Shown: positions 55,736 to 64,000 of the stretch, in pieces
Layout: each line of letters begins with the position of its first letter
Numbering within the stretch: position 1 is the stretch's first letter
Assembly: GCF_023921225.1 (NCBI RefSeq)
Contig: NZ_CP071527.1
Location: 1,206,501 to 1,270,500 of the forward strand
Direction of reading: 5' to 3'
Length of the DNA: 64,000 nucleotides
Origin: Legionella lytica
GTDB taxonomy: Bacteria > Pseudomonadota > Gammaproteobacteria > Legionellales > Legionellaceae
Made by a program: the position numbers and the translations under genes
The notes under the pieces: model-generated
Databases searched by the model: none
Seen by the model: the letters and a program-made list of their open reading frames with translations, nothing else
What the model was told of the DNA's origin: nothing

Positions 55736-55940
55736 TTAAATCGTTAAAATACAAAAGTGCTGCTGTAAGAAAAGGGACCAGCATTTGAAAATTGCCATTA
55801 ATACATTAAATGCCGCTGTTTTATTTTGGATAGATACTCGCTGAGCGGTTTTGATACTTAAGTCATCGATCTGTTTCTCAAGACGATCTGCATGAAATTG
55901 CTCCCCACCCTCAATAGCTATTTCTTCTGCAAAATTACGA

Positions 55941-56503
55941 ATGCCTAGCAGATTTGTTCTCAAAGAAAAAGAATTTGGGGTTACACAACCCGAATGTGCG
56001 GTGTTAGCTACCTGTACTGCATCAGGTATTCCTCATAGTCGGGTGGTGGCTATTCGAGAAATAAAAACGATAGCATTCTATTTTTTACACAAAAAGGAAC
56101 GCGCAAAGTTAGCGAGTTGCTTGCTAATCCTGCGGCAACGCTGAACTTTTTATTTGCTATGCAGCAACGTCAGGTGAGTATTGAAGGAACTGAAAAACCA
56201 ATTTCTCCAGAAGAAAATGAGCATTATTGGGCGAGTTTACCGAGAGAGCGACAATTGCGTTTTTCTGCTTATGCCCCTACATCAGGCCAAGTGGTTTCTG
56301 ATTTGCATCAGTTGGATAAGCGAAAGCAGGAATTGGACGAGCAATTCCCTAATCAACCTATTCCGATATGTGATGACTATATGGGGTTTCGTTTTAAGCC
56401 TGAAGCTTTTGTTTTTTATACAGTAGAGCCAATTTCTTTTTCACAAGTGTTTCGATTTAGTAGAGTCGGGGAGGAATGGCGTAAGGAGTTATTATCGCCG
56501 TAG
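55941..56503 (+). pseudogene. PNPOx-like flavoprotein gene with one frameshift
   Basis: Two overlapping frames join into a complete pyridoxamine-phosphate-oxidase-like protein. The first encodes ECAVLATCTASGIPHSRVVA; the second picks up at about 56085 with FFTQKGTRKVSELLANPAAT, RQVSIEGTEKPI and the C-terminal FKPEAFVFYTVEPISFSQVF. A shift by one base in the T run near 56080 restores the frame, so this could be a real lesion or a homopolymer sequencing error. It resembles PdxH but lacks its full C-terminal R-x-H region, so it may belong to the broader PNPOx group. Confidence 0.75.
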
Positions 56504-56544
56504 TCGGTTGTTTACCGCTTGATTGGGTTGTCGTTTAAGGAAAA

Positions 56545-56564
56545 CCTGGTTGCGACCAACCAGG
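56545..56564. terminator. Bidirectional hairpin terminator
   Basis: CCTGGTTG-CGAC-CAACCAGG between the PNPOx-like pseudogene and the convergent gene at 56582. Confidence 0.7.
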
Positions 56565-56581
56565 CTACATCATTTTAAATT

Positions 56582-57247
56582 TTAAAACCTTACTTGTGCT
56601 GCGTTTTTAATGGGGGATACTAATAAATTATCTTCTTCCTTCGCTTCTTCTTCAACTGGAGAAACTTCATCACAAAACAGTTCAATGTTTTGAACTAAGT
56701 CATTAAATCGTTCTGATACCGGATCTTTTTGTGAGGAGTAGACACCATAAGAAAATGCGCCGACACAAAGTGCTGGAATTCCTATGCTGGCAAGAGCAAT
56801 TACAAGGTAATCGGCGATATAATTTGCAGAAAGAACACCAAAATATAGAGCCCCAAATGATCCACCTACGGTTAAAGCCACACTCAGTAAAAGGATGTAC
56901 ATACATATCAAAGAAAGTTTATAGTTTACGCTGGCAAGATTACTAGGGGTATGGATTGTCGTTGGAAAGCATAAAACATTAGTCTGTAGTTCTCTACATG
57001 CGTTTCCAATATCTTTATGGTTTTCCTTTGATGAAACTAAGGCGATAAGGCCTGTAGTATTATGAATTACTAAATTTAATTGTTGCTTGGTATAAGGATC
57101 ATCAGTCATCGCGAGGATGTTTTGGCATTGGGTTATGATATTAGCACCTAGTTGTGAAATAGCTTTGCTATCTTGAGTTCTCTTTGTTTGCTCTTTAGAT
57201 TTTAAAAACCAATATTTGGATAGCCGTAGTTCGACATCATGCATCAT
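56582..57247 (-). CDS. Uncharacterised protein with two or three membrane spans
   Basis: 221 residues. GGAG lies 7 bases before the first ATG (57247). The N-terminal 110 residues are soluble and helical; hydrophobic segments follow at about 115-135 (LICMYILLLSVALTVGG), 137-152 and 155-180 (YLVIALASIGIPALCVGAFS). The C-terminus is acidic (EEEAKEEDN) and ends VRF. No family recognised. Acidic C-terminus and central membrane helices are compatible with a Dot/Icm substrate, but there is no direct evidence. Confidence 0.5.
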   Translation of the reverse strand: MMHDVELRLSKYWFLKSKEQTKRTQDSKAISQLGANIITQCQNILAMTDDPYTKQQLNLVIHNTTGLIALVSSKENHKDIGNACRELQTNVLCFPTTIHTPSNLASVNYKLSLICMYILLLSVALTVGGSFGALYFGVLSANYIADYLVIALASIGIPALCVGAFSYGVYSSQKDPVSERFNDLVQNIELFCDEVSPVEEEAKEEDNLLVSPIKNAAQVRF

Positions 57248-57505
57248 ATTTTACTCCATATTTTTGATAAAAAATGAAAAATTATTTTTGAATCAATTGA
57301 ACTTTATGAGTTTGTTTTTTCACTCATATAAATGACTGTATTTTGCGTAACATCATATCTTCTATCTTGGTTTTGTTCTATAGGATAGCTGGTTACTCCT
57401 AATGTTAATGTGTTTCTTATTCGGGAATGTAAGTTGACGCGATAATTCAGTTTGAATAAAAAGCGCGCAAAACGGAGATGAAAAGTATTTATTATGCTGA
57501 ATTAA

Positions 57506-57694
57506 ATAGAAAAAAATGCACAATTATTAGTTGAAAATAATAGCGAGTTAGAGAGCCTTTATGGACGTGCAAATGCTTATATTAAAAAAGAAGAATGGAA
57601 TAATGCTCTAGGCCCAACCAATATAATCCTTAGTGGCAGACCGCGGAGTGCCAGCAAGATACAGTGGCTTGCAATCAGGCAAATTTATGCCTAA
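57506..57694 (+). pseudogene. Short coding remnant
   Basis: Between two minus-strand genes, 62 plus-strand codons after a TAA read IEKNAQLLVENNSELESLYG, RANAYIKKEEWNNALG and onward to a TAA at 57692. Composition is protein-like, but there is no start codon or ribosome site. The rest of the 57248-57709 gap holds nothing I can identify. Confidence 0.25.
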
Positions 57695-57709
57695 CGAGCG
57701 AAGGATACA

Positions 57710-59095
57710 CTAAAGTGGCTTTCCTGAAATACGATTGATGTAATAACGAATTGATGAGACCGTGCAGCCCAGCGCGCGAAATTGGCGGAAACCTAGCATT
57801 TCAGTAAAACATAACCACATTGCTTTGAATGAATCGCCTTTTTTTCTGTATTTGTTAAAGCTAATTGTATTTAAAAAAAGCACGGTTAAGGTTGCATAAG
57901 TAATAAATCCCCAGGCCATGAGTAGTAGCCACATCAACGCGGTGAAGTTTATTTGTTGAAGGAAGAGGGATATTACAAATAATATCAGGGTAAGAAATTC
58001 AATTACTGGCCCGTAAATGTCAAATAGAATATAAAAAGGGAATGTTAACATACCCACAATCCCATATCTTGGATTGCAAAACATTTCCAAATGGTTGTCC
58101 GCGCTTCGTAACATACCGCGTTGCCACTTGTCACGTTGTTTCCAAAAGGCTTTCCATGTGCGCGGCATTTCAGTCCAACAAAAGGCATCTGATGAGTGCT
58201 TCACCATGTAAGGATAGTTATTTTTTCGCATGTAATGATGGATTTTGATGGTTATCTCTGCATCATAACTAAAATTCTTTGTGTCAAAACCATTCATGTC
58301 ATGTAAAAGTTGTGTCTCAAAAAAGGTAAATGCCCCTGGAAAGCATAATGCTCCTCCGAAACTGTTTAAGCCCGAACGGCTATAAAGAAAAGAACGCATA
58401 TGTTCAAGCGCTTGTGATGCAGAAACAAACGGTTTAGGTAACTGACGAGTGAGCATTTTTCCTCGCTCAACTCGATTATCGTTTAAACAGTAAACGGTTC
58501 CACTGACCGCAACACAATGACGGTGTGATAAAAAGGTAAAGATTAATCGAGTTAATGCCTCAGGCTCTATAATGGTATCGGCGTCAATAGTCATCATGAG
58601 CGGCGTTTGGCATGCATTTAAGCCGGCATTAACTGAATCAGCTGCACAACCCCAAGGAGAATGTTCTTTATCAATAACCATTACATTTTTATATCGTTCG
58701 GATTGATAATAATGTTTTATTTTTGAAGTTTCGATCCATTGCTTACTGGTCACCGGTACTTCATAGAGTTGGAGCTCTTTTTTTAATAGTTCTAGGGTTC
58801 CATCGGTTGATCCATCATTAACTACAATAAAGTTAACATTTTTATAGTCACTGTTTAGCCCGCTGTATAACATATTTAAAATTCGATTTTCTTCATTAAA
58901 GGCAGGGGTAACAACGGTTACTGGCATTAAGTCGAGGTGATCAATGAATTGCTCAATACCGCCATAGGTTGCTTCTTTGAATTTTCTGATGATATCGGGG
59001 GCGCAACTAATTAAAAGTATAAAGCACCAAATATTTAAAAAGGCAAAATATATAAGGATAGCAATTGTTAAAAAAACAAGGATATTTAATATCAT
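57710..59095 (-). CDS. GT2 polysaccharide synthase, copy B
   Basis: 461-residue processive-type family 2 glycosyltransferase. One or two membrane spans at the N-terminus (about 5-30), a GT-A domain with VVNDGSTDG (D94), DAD at 171-173, DAE at 278-280 and QRDKW at 320-324 (K in place of R in the usual Q-x-x-R-W), then about three C-terminal spans. Its ATG overlaps the HEAT-protein TGA by 4 bases. It is nearly the same length as, and very similar to, the synthase at 62569-63954. The polymer is unknown; the YaiO-like partner suggests a YaiP-type exported glycan. Confidence 0.9.
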   Translation of the reverse strand: MILNILVFLTIAILIYFAFLNIWCFILLISCAPDIIRKFKEATYGGIEQFIDHLDLMPVTVVTPAFNEENRILNMLYSGLNSDYKNVNFIVVNDGSTDGTLELLKKELQLYEVPVTSKQWIETSKIKHYYQSERYKNVMVIDKEHSPWGCAADSVNAGLNACQTPLMMTIDADTIIEPEALTRLIFTFLSHRHCVAVSGTVYCLNDNRVERGKMLTRQLPKPFVSASQALEHMRSFLYSRSGLNSFGGALCFPGAFTFFETQLLHDMNGFDTKNFSYDAEITIKIHHYMRKNNYPYMVKHSSDAFCWTEMPRTWKAFWKQRDKWQRGMLRSADNHLEMFCNPRYGIVGMLTFPFYILFDIYGPVIEFLTLILFVISLFLQQINFTALMWLLLMAWGFITYATLTVLFLNTISFNKYRKKGDSFKAMWLCFTEMLGFRQFRALGCTVSSIRYYINRISGKPL

Positions 59096-60138
59096 ACGTG
59101 CTCCCTTGTTATTAATACCTTCTGGGCTGTTTCATAAGCAAATCTATCTTTATCGGGGGATTGATTATTTAAAACGTCTATGCCTTTTTCGCCTTGTTCG
59201 ATTAATGCGTTTGCGGCATTTACGCGAACCCACCATTCGGGATCACATAATAATTTCTCTAGGAGTTGAATGCTCTTGTCTCCAGGAATTGTACCGATTG
59301 ATTTTGCTATGATTGCACGGACCTCCCAATGTTCGTCCATGGCCAGAGCATAGATCAATTCATTTTTTTCACTATCCTGGCAATGCATGAAGTAGCGAAT
59401 AATTGCTATCTTTAAATCAACCACATTAATGTTAAAGTCTTCTTTAGCGATGGGAGCAATTGTTTGTTGTGGAAACTCACAAAGCAGTCGATAGCAAAAT
59501 GTTTTCACATAGGCATTTAATTCTATGTGTAATCTTTCGATGATAATTGGGGATAGATCACGAGAGCCTCTGGTAATCATCTTGGCTAATAAAGATTGTT
59601 GCAAACGCCTCCCTTGAGAGAAGGTTGTGATGATATTATTAATTTGCTCCGCATCACCAAATTGCACGATGCTAAGACCGGCATTCATGGAAATAAGAAG
59701 GGTAGCATCATTGAGTAATCGAAATATTCTCTTTCGATCGTCTGAATCCAGACCGTATAAGTAACACATTGCAGCTTGATTGCGTTTGAAACTACTATAC
59801 GATGAGGACCATTTCACTGCTACGGGCTTTAATACCAAAGTAAATAATTGTTTTTTGAGCTCTTCAAAGTAATCATTAGGTTTTTCTGCCAAACGTTTCA
59901 TGACAATTAGGACATTAGGGACGGATTTTTTTAGTTTTTTAGCTTGTGCAATGGAAATGGGTTCTTTATTTGCCATATGAGAATGGAGTAATTCAAAAAT
60001 CCATTTTAAATTGTGGCTATTTTTTTTCTTATGCCAGCTAAAATAGCATTTCGCAAAAAAGGTGAGTAATACAAATAGGGTGATTAGGATTATTTCTATT
60101 ATTGCTACAATTTTTACAATGTGCAGTATTGTTTCCAT
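59092..60138 (-). CDS. Membrane-anchored HEAT-repeat protein
   Basis: 348 residues from the ATG at 60138 (AAAGGAT upstream); an upstream in-frame start at 60183 would overlap the previous gene. N-terminal membrane segment about 4-28 (VKIVAIIEIILITLFVLLTF), then a basic stretch and a cytoplasmic helical domain. From about 235 on there are HEAT-like repeats (HWEVRAIIAKSIGTIPGDKS, EWWVRVNAANALIEQGEKGI). It sits between the outer-membrane TPR protein and a synthase and overlaps the synthase by 4 bases, so it is probably a scaffold of the synthesis complex (inference). Confidence 0.75.
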   Translation of the reverse strand: METILHIVKIVAIIEIILITLFVLLTFFAKCYFSWHKKKNSHNLKWIFELLHSHMANKEPISIAQAKKLKKSVPNVLIVMKRLAEKPNDYFEELKKQLFTLVLKPVAVKWSSSYSSFKRNQAAMCYLYGLDSDDRKRIFRLLNDATLLISMNAGLSIVQFGDAEQINNIITTFSQGRRLQQSLLAKMITRGSRDLSPIIIERLHIELNAYVKTFCYRLLCEFPQQTIAPIAKEDFNINVVDLKIAIIRYFMHCQDSEKNELIYALAMDEHWEVRAIIAKSIGTIPGDKSIQLLEKLLCDPEWWVRVNAANALIEQGEKGIDVLNNQSPDKDRFAYETAQKVLITREHV

Positions 60139-60148
60139 GAGTATCCTT

Positions 60149-62326
60149 TCAGAACCTATATTTAAAGGCGACTGAGCCGTCATAAAGATTACGCACTAGA
60201 TTGCTTGGATATTTCCATCGTTGATAGCCCGCTCCTAATTCTGTAATGACATGATGGTTAAAAATAGGGAAACCATAACTCGCATTGATGTAATTATTTT
60301 GAATAACAATAAAATTAACTGTTAATAAATCAGCAAGGTCAGGGCTTTTTCCGCTACCAGCACCAATCCCAAAGTAGTGATCCAGGGTACCACCAAAATA
60401 TTTTCTGGCCTTTACTGTATACAAAAGAGACGTGTTTTTATGACCTTTGGGAACAAAATAATAAGGTCGAAAATTGAACCAGTAACTTGAAGGATAAAAG
60501 CTGATTGAGCTGGTATAGGTTACAAAAAAGGTTTGAGCTATTTTGGCATATTTGGCACCGCCGGACAGTTCAAAAAATTTAGGGATGTTAACGTAAGCTT
60601 CACCAGATGTTGCAACATCAGGAAATATGGCAGGTTTACTTGCAAAGGCTACGCTTAAATCAGCATAAATATTTCTATTAAATCGCGGTGAAAAGTCGAG
60701 CTCATATTGAGGCGCTTTTTGCTGTAGTCTCGATGCATAGTTGACCTTTGCCGTAGCTACTCCATAGATGGTATCTCGACTGTAATAGATGCTTGACCAA
60801 TCCCAAACAGAATGTAAGTCAGAGACATAAGCGTTATCAGAGGAGATACCGATTTCATTTAAACCATAGGCATAACGAGGGCTAATGCTATTAATGTCTG
60901 CTAATAAGCCACCGATTTTTTTATCTTTAGGTGAACTTTTCTTGGCTTGTTGATAGGAGCGTGCTGCTAAAGAGTATTGGCGAAGGGTGTCATGGATCAT
61001 TCCTTGCTTGATTAACAAATCGGCATTATAGGGATTACTTTTGAGTCCGCGCCTAATCACACTCAAGGCTTTCATATCATTGTGTCGGTCAAGATAAAAA
61101 TTAGCCAGTGCAATGTGATATTCACTGTTATTCGGGTATTGAGCGACTAAATTTTGTAGAATAATCTTAGCTTCATTATATTTCTTTTGTGCAATGTAAC
61201 TTTTAGCTTGAGCTAATTTGTCTACTTTCGGGGCTTGGCGTGCTGAATAGGCTCTTTTTGCCTTTTGAGGGGTAGTTAAATACGCGAGTTGTTTTTTTAG
61301 TAATAGCAGGGGCTGATAATTGTGTGGATTAGTTGCCATGCCTTGCCTAATTAAATCGCCTGCTTCTTTAACTCTCTTTTGCACTAAATTTAATTTAATC
61401 AAACCAATACGTGCATCCAAATAGTCTGGCTTTTGGATTAAAACGGCCCTTAAGCGAACTCTTGCTTGAGGGTAATCCTTTAGTTGAAGGTAAATAAGCC
61501 CTAATAATAATTCACTATCTAAGTCTTTAGGATTAATTTTTAAATTCTGCAATGACTTTTCTTTGGCAATATTTAGTTTGCCTTGTGCTCTTAATGTTTT
61601 TATCTCTGCGAGGCTTGTTGCCGGTGGTTTTTTCACTTCTGCAACGCGTTTGGTTATTGCTACAGCGTGTTTTGTTACTCCTATTGGTTGCTTTGCTATT
61701 GCTACGGCGTGTTTTGTTACTGCTATTGGTTGCTTTGCTATTGCTACGGCGTGTTTTGTTACTGCTATTGGTTGCTTTGTTATCGCTACTGCGCGCCTTG
61801 CTGCTTCTCCTGGGTGTTTTTTTAATAGGCCTTTAGCCGATAAAATACTTACTTCCTGGATAATCGTTGCCTTTAGTTCAATGAGCTCTTGTTGTTTAGG
61901 ATTTTGGTATAGTCCAACCACAATTAAATTTGATGCCTCTTGAAATTTTTTATTAAGAATTTTTATGCGTATTAAGGCAATTCGTGCATCCATGTAAGTT
62001 GGCGTTTTAGCTAAGACGCGACTAAAACAAGAGCTGGCTTCATTAAAGTTTCTTTCTTGATAATAAATTAACCCTAATACAAACAACATATCACCATCAG
62101 TAGGATGTTGTTGCAGATAGGCTTTCGCTAATGTTTTTGCTTGCGCCAGTTTACCTTCCCGTCGTAAGCGTTGCACTTGTTGAAAAGAATAGGGCGAGGC
62201 AGCTGATAGTTTTTTATTACTTGGATTTACTAAATGATGGGGTTGATTTATTTGGATAGCTTGAGGTGAGCTCGCCATGGCATCAAAAAACATAAAACAG
62301 GAGAGAATTATTATATGCCTTTGCAT
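60149..62326 (-). CDS. TPR protein with YaiO-type outer-membrane barrel
   Basis: 725 residues. Signal peptide about 1-18. TPR units run from about 50 to 480, in three blocks (LVLGLIYYQERNFNEASSCF-like, LLLGLIYLQLKDYPQARVRL, YHIALANFYLDRHNDMKALS). Between the first two blocks lies a tandem 14-residue repeat, VAIAKQPIAVTKHA, at about 180-225. The C-terminal 245 residues are a beta-barrel of the YaiO family, rich in aromatic residues and ending in YRF. The plan, periplasmic TPR plus outer-membrane barrel, is that of polysaccharide exporters such as BcsC, PgaA and YaiO. Confidence 0.85.
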   Translation of the reverse strand: MQRHIIILSCFMFFDAMASSPQAIQINQPHHLVNPSNKKLSAASPYSFQQVQRLRREGKLAQAKTLAKAYLQQHPTDGDMLFVLGLIYYQERNFNEASSCFSRVLAKTPTYMDARIALIRIKILNKKFQEASNLIVVGLYQNPKQQELIELKATIIQEVSILSAKGLLKKHPGEAARRAVAITKQPIAVTKHAVAIAKQPIAVTKHAVAIAKQPIGVTKHAVAITKRVAEVKKPPATSLAEIKTLRAQGKLNIAKEKSLQNLKINPKDLDSELLLGLIYLQLKDYPQARVRLRAVLIQKPDYLDARIGLIKLNLVQKRVKEAGDLIRQGMATNPHNYQPLLLLKKQLAYLTTPQKAKRAYSARQAPKVDKLAQAKSYIAQKKYNEAKIILQNLVAQYPNNSEYHIALANFYLDRHNDMKALSVIRRGLKSNPYNADLLIKQGMIHDTLRQYSLAARSYQQAKKSSPKDKKIGGLLADINSISPRYAYGLNEIGISSDNAYVSDLHSVWDWSSIYYSRDTIYGVATAKVNYASRLQQKAPQYELDFSPRFNRNIYADLSVAFASKPAIFPDVATSGEAYVNIPKFFELSGGAKYAKIAQTFFVTYTSSISFYPSSYWFNFRPYYFVPKGHKNTSLLYTVKARKYFGGTLDHYFGIGAGSGKSPDLADLLTVNFIVIQNNYINASYGFPIFNHHVITELGAGYQRWKYPSNLVRNLYDGSVAFKYRF
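61657..61782 (-). repeat. Tandem 42-bp repeat inside the TPR/YaiO gene
   Basis: Three units begin at 61657, 61699 and 61741, each 42 bases, nearly identical, with partial copies on both sides. Each unit encodes 14 residues (A/V-I-A-K-Q-P-I-x-V-T-K-H-A-V), keeping the frame. Confidence 0.85.
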
Positions 62327-62568
62327 CTACAGGCACCTACTGAATAGAGATAAAAAGCAATAAATCAACACGGTACTCTCCTTGTAAATTGTGCAGAAAA
62401 TTGAATTATGTATCACGATGCATTAGTGAAAACGTATACCCATTGCGCCATCCGCCTCCAAATATAATCGTGTTGGAGGGGATCGTCAACACTATGTTTA
62501 ATTGCTGTTTTTAAATAAATTTTTATTTTAGGGGATTAATTTGATTTGCAATAAATGGGTTGGGCTTA

Positions 62569-63954
62569 TTAAAGCGGTTTTCCTAAGATACGATTAATCA
62601 GATAACGGAGTGTTGATACCGTACAGTTTATGGCACGAAATTGACGAAAGCCTAACATTTCGGTAAAACACAACCAGATAGATCGAAATACATCACTTCT
62701 TTTCCGGTATTTGTTAAAACTAATTACATTCAGAAAAAGCACGGTTAATGTAGCATAGGTAATAAATCCCCACGCTAAAAGCAGTAACCACATCAACATG
62801 TACCAATTAATTTGCTGAATATAAACGCATATTAAAAATAATATTAGCGATACAAATTCGATTACTGGTCCGAAAATATCAAATACTATATACAGTGGAA
62901 AAGTTAATAAGCCCACAATCCCATATCTTGGGTTGAATAGCATTCCCAAATGTTTGTCTGCGCTTCGCAACATCCCGCGTTGCCATTTATCTCGCTGTTT
63001 CCAGAAGGCTTTCCATGTGGGGGGCATTTCAGTCCAGCAAAAAGCATCTGATGAATGCTTTACTAGATAAGGATATTTATGTTTACGCATGAAATGGTGT
63101 ATTTTGATGGTAATTTCTGCATCATAACTAAAATTTTGTGTATCAAAGCCGTGCATCTGATGTAACAATTCTGTTTCAAACAGTGTAAATGCCCCTGGAA
63201 AGCATAATGCACCGCCAAAAGAGTTTAAACCCGAGCGGCTATAAAGAAAAGAACGCATATGCTCTAAAGCTTGTGATGCGGAAATAAAAGGTTTTGGTAA
63301 TTGATGGGTTAGCATCTTTCCATGAACGACTCGATTACCATTTAAACAATAAACAGTACCACTCACAGCAACACAATGACGGTGGGATAAAAAGGTATAG
63401 ATTAATCGAGTTAATGCTTCGGGCTCTACAATGGTGTCGGCATCTATGGTCATCATAATTGGAGTTTGGCATGCATTTAAACCGGCATTAATTGAATCTG
63501 CAGCACAATTCCAGGGTGAATGCTCCTTATCGATAACCATTAAATTTTTAAATCGTTCGGATTGATAATAATGCTTTATTTTTGATGTTTTTATTAACTG
63601 CTTGCTGGCCACAGGGATTTCATAGAGAAAAAACTCTTTTTTTAATAGTTCCATTGTTCCATCAGTAGAACCATCATTGACAACAATAAACTTGGTATTT
63701 TTATAGTCGCTGTTAAGTCCACTATATAGCATATTTAAAATGCGATGTTCTTCATTAAAGGCAGGAGTAACTACAGTAATAGGCATTAGGTCGAGATGGT
63801 CAATTAATTGATCGATGCCGCCATAAGTTGCTTCTTTGAATTTTTTGAGAATGTCGGGGGCACAGCTAATTAAAAGTATAAAACACCATATATTTAAAAC
63901 GGCAAAATAAGCGAGAATAGCGAATGTTAAAATAACAATGATGTTAAGCATCAT
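62569..63954 (-). CDS. GT2 polysaccharide synthase, copy A
   Basis: 461 residues, paralogous to the gene at 57710-59095 and collinear along its whole length. Same motifs: VVNDGSTDG, DADT, DAE, and QRDKW. N-terminal and C-terminal membrane spans are also conserved. Start at 63954 keeps the alignment with copy B. It lies 242 bases upstream of the TPR/YaiO gene on the same strand. The two copies differ mostly in the N-terminal span, the region around residue 105-125 and the last membrane part, so they may make related polymers or have redundant roles. Confidence 0.9.
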   Translation of the reverse strand: MMLNIIVILTFAILAYFAVLNIWCFILLISCAPDILKKFKEATYGGIDQLIDHLDLMPITVVTPAFNEEHRILNMLYSGLNSDYKNTKFIVVNDGSTDGTMELLKKEFFLYEIPVASKQLIKTSKIKHYYQSERFKNLMVIDKEHSPWNCAADSINAGLNACQTPIMMTIDADTIVEPEALTRLIYTFLSHRHCVAVSGTVYCLNGNRVVHGKMLTHQLPKPFISASQALEHMRSFLYSRSGLNSFGGALCFPGAFTLFETELLHQMHGFDTQNFSYDAEITIKIHHFMRKHKYPYLVKHSSDAFCWTEMPPTWKAFWKQRDKWQRGMLRSADKHLGMLFNPRYGIVGLLTFPLYIVFDIFGPVIEFVSLILFLICVYIQQINWYMLMWLLLLAWGFITYATLTVLFLNVISFNKYRKRSDVFRSIWLCFTEMLGFRQFRAINCTVSTLRYLINRILGKPL

Positions 63955-64000
63955 ATATATAATATTTCCCTTGTAATTTATGCCCTCGGTGCTCTTTTCT

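Noticed and set aside
55736..55963. 75-codon minus-strand frame between AlaX-like and PNPOx-like genes
   Set aside because: Its first half (FAEEIAIEGGEQFHADRLEK) looks protein-like, but there is no ribosome site, the start overlaps the PNPOx-like gene, and no family is recognised; perhaps a remnant.
61657..61782. CRISPR array
   Set aside because: Repeat units are contiguous and in frame within a coding region, with no spacers; no cas genes in the window.
61552..61943. Plus-strand open frames opposite the TPR/YaiO gene
   Set aside because: They are reverse readings of the 42-bp tandem repeat and are strongly biased in composition.

Overview
The window looks like chromosomal DNA of a Legionella species, probably not L. 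pneumophila itself. The DNA is AT-rich and gammaproteobacterial. It combines a split dcw cluster, a short GspC (LspC-like), a secreted M28 aminopeptidase, an EnhA-type L,D-transpeptidase, FlgA/FlgM/FlgN, and several long orphan cytoplasmic proteins that resemble Dot/Icm substrates. The species call is inference; no rRNA or tRNA gene was found.

Layout. 0.2-10.9 kb: an orphan effector-like gene with an internal duplication, nadE, a SWIM/SNF2 helicase, a DUF2147 protein, dnaB-alr and a glycine-zipper lipoprotein. 11.0-14.6 kb: a small membrane protein and a minus-strand PLP enzyme-dapD-dapE operon for methionine/lysine/peptidoglycan precursors. 14.68-23.62 kb: an accessory island (below). 23.7-35.7 kb: gspC, a Sel1 lipoprotein, mutY, two orphan proteins, an HtrA-type protease, an isochorismatase-fold hydrolase, an SDR, flgN-flgM (with a sigma-28 promoter), flgA, a cytochrome, an L,D-transpeptidase, coaX and an LRR-like effector candidate. 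36.0-41.3 kb: mraZ-rsmH-ftsL-(418-bp gap)-ftsI-murE. 41.4-51.1 kb: pdxB and an M50 protease, a gutted permease, a PAP2 phosphatase, an orphan gene, etfBA, ald, an orphan gene and the aminopeptidase. 51.2-56.5 kb: a broken LuxR-like gene, a GrpB-GNAT fusion, an alpha/beta hydrolase, a regulator divergent from a DUF2000-AlaX operon, and a frameshifted PNPOx gene. 57.7-64 kb: a polysaccharide locus with two near-duplicate GT2 synthases, a TPR/YaiO-like outer-membrane protein and a HEAT-repeat protein.

The most interesting part is 14.68-23.62 kb. A three-gene minus-strand operon encodes an orphan 451-aa protein, a 1364-aa protein with an N-terminal J domain (HPD at residues 31-33) and a C-terminal AHH-type HNH/EndoVII-fold nuclease (DHH at 1253-1255), and a 190-aa protein resembling the Imm11/DUF1629 immunity family. 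I read this as a polymorphic toxin-immunity system with an unusual J-domain front end. Near-identical 128-bp direct repeats (14696-14823 and 23389-23516) flank the island. Its outer ends form a 16-bp inverted repeat, and both are bordered by the hexamer TATAAT, as expected for a target-site duplication. IS3-like and IS6-like transposase remnants lie inside the left edge. This pattern fits integration by recombination between two copies of a MITE-like element.

Decay is frequent: IS remnants, a permease with its core deleted, a LuxR-like gene and a PNPOx gene with frameshifts, and remnants inside the island. Intergenic hairpins form at least two dispersed families (one built around TAATACGGGC, one around AGGTTGG/CCAACCT), several of them at gene ends.
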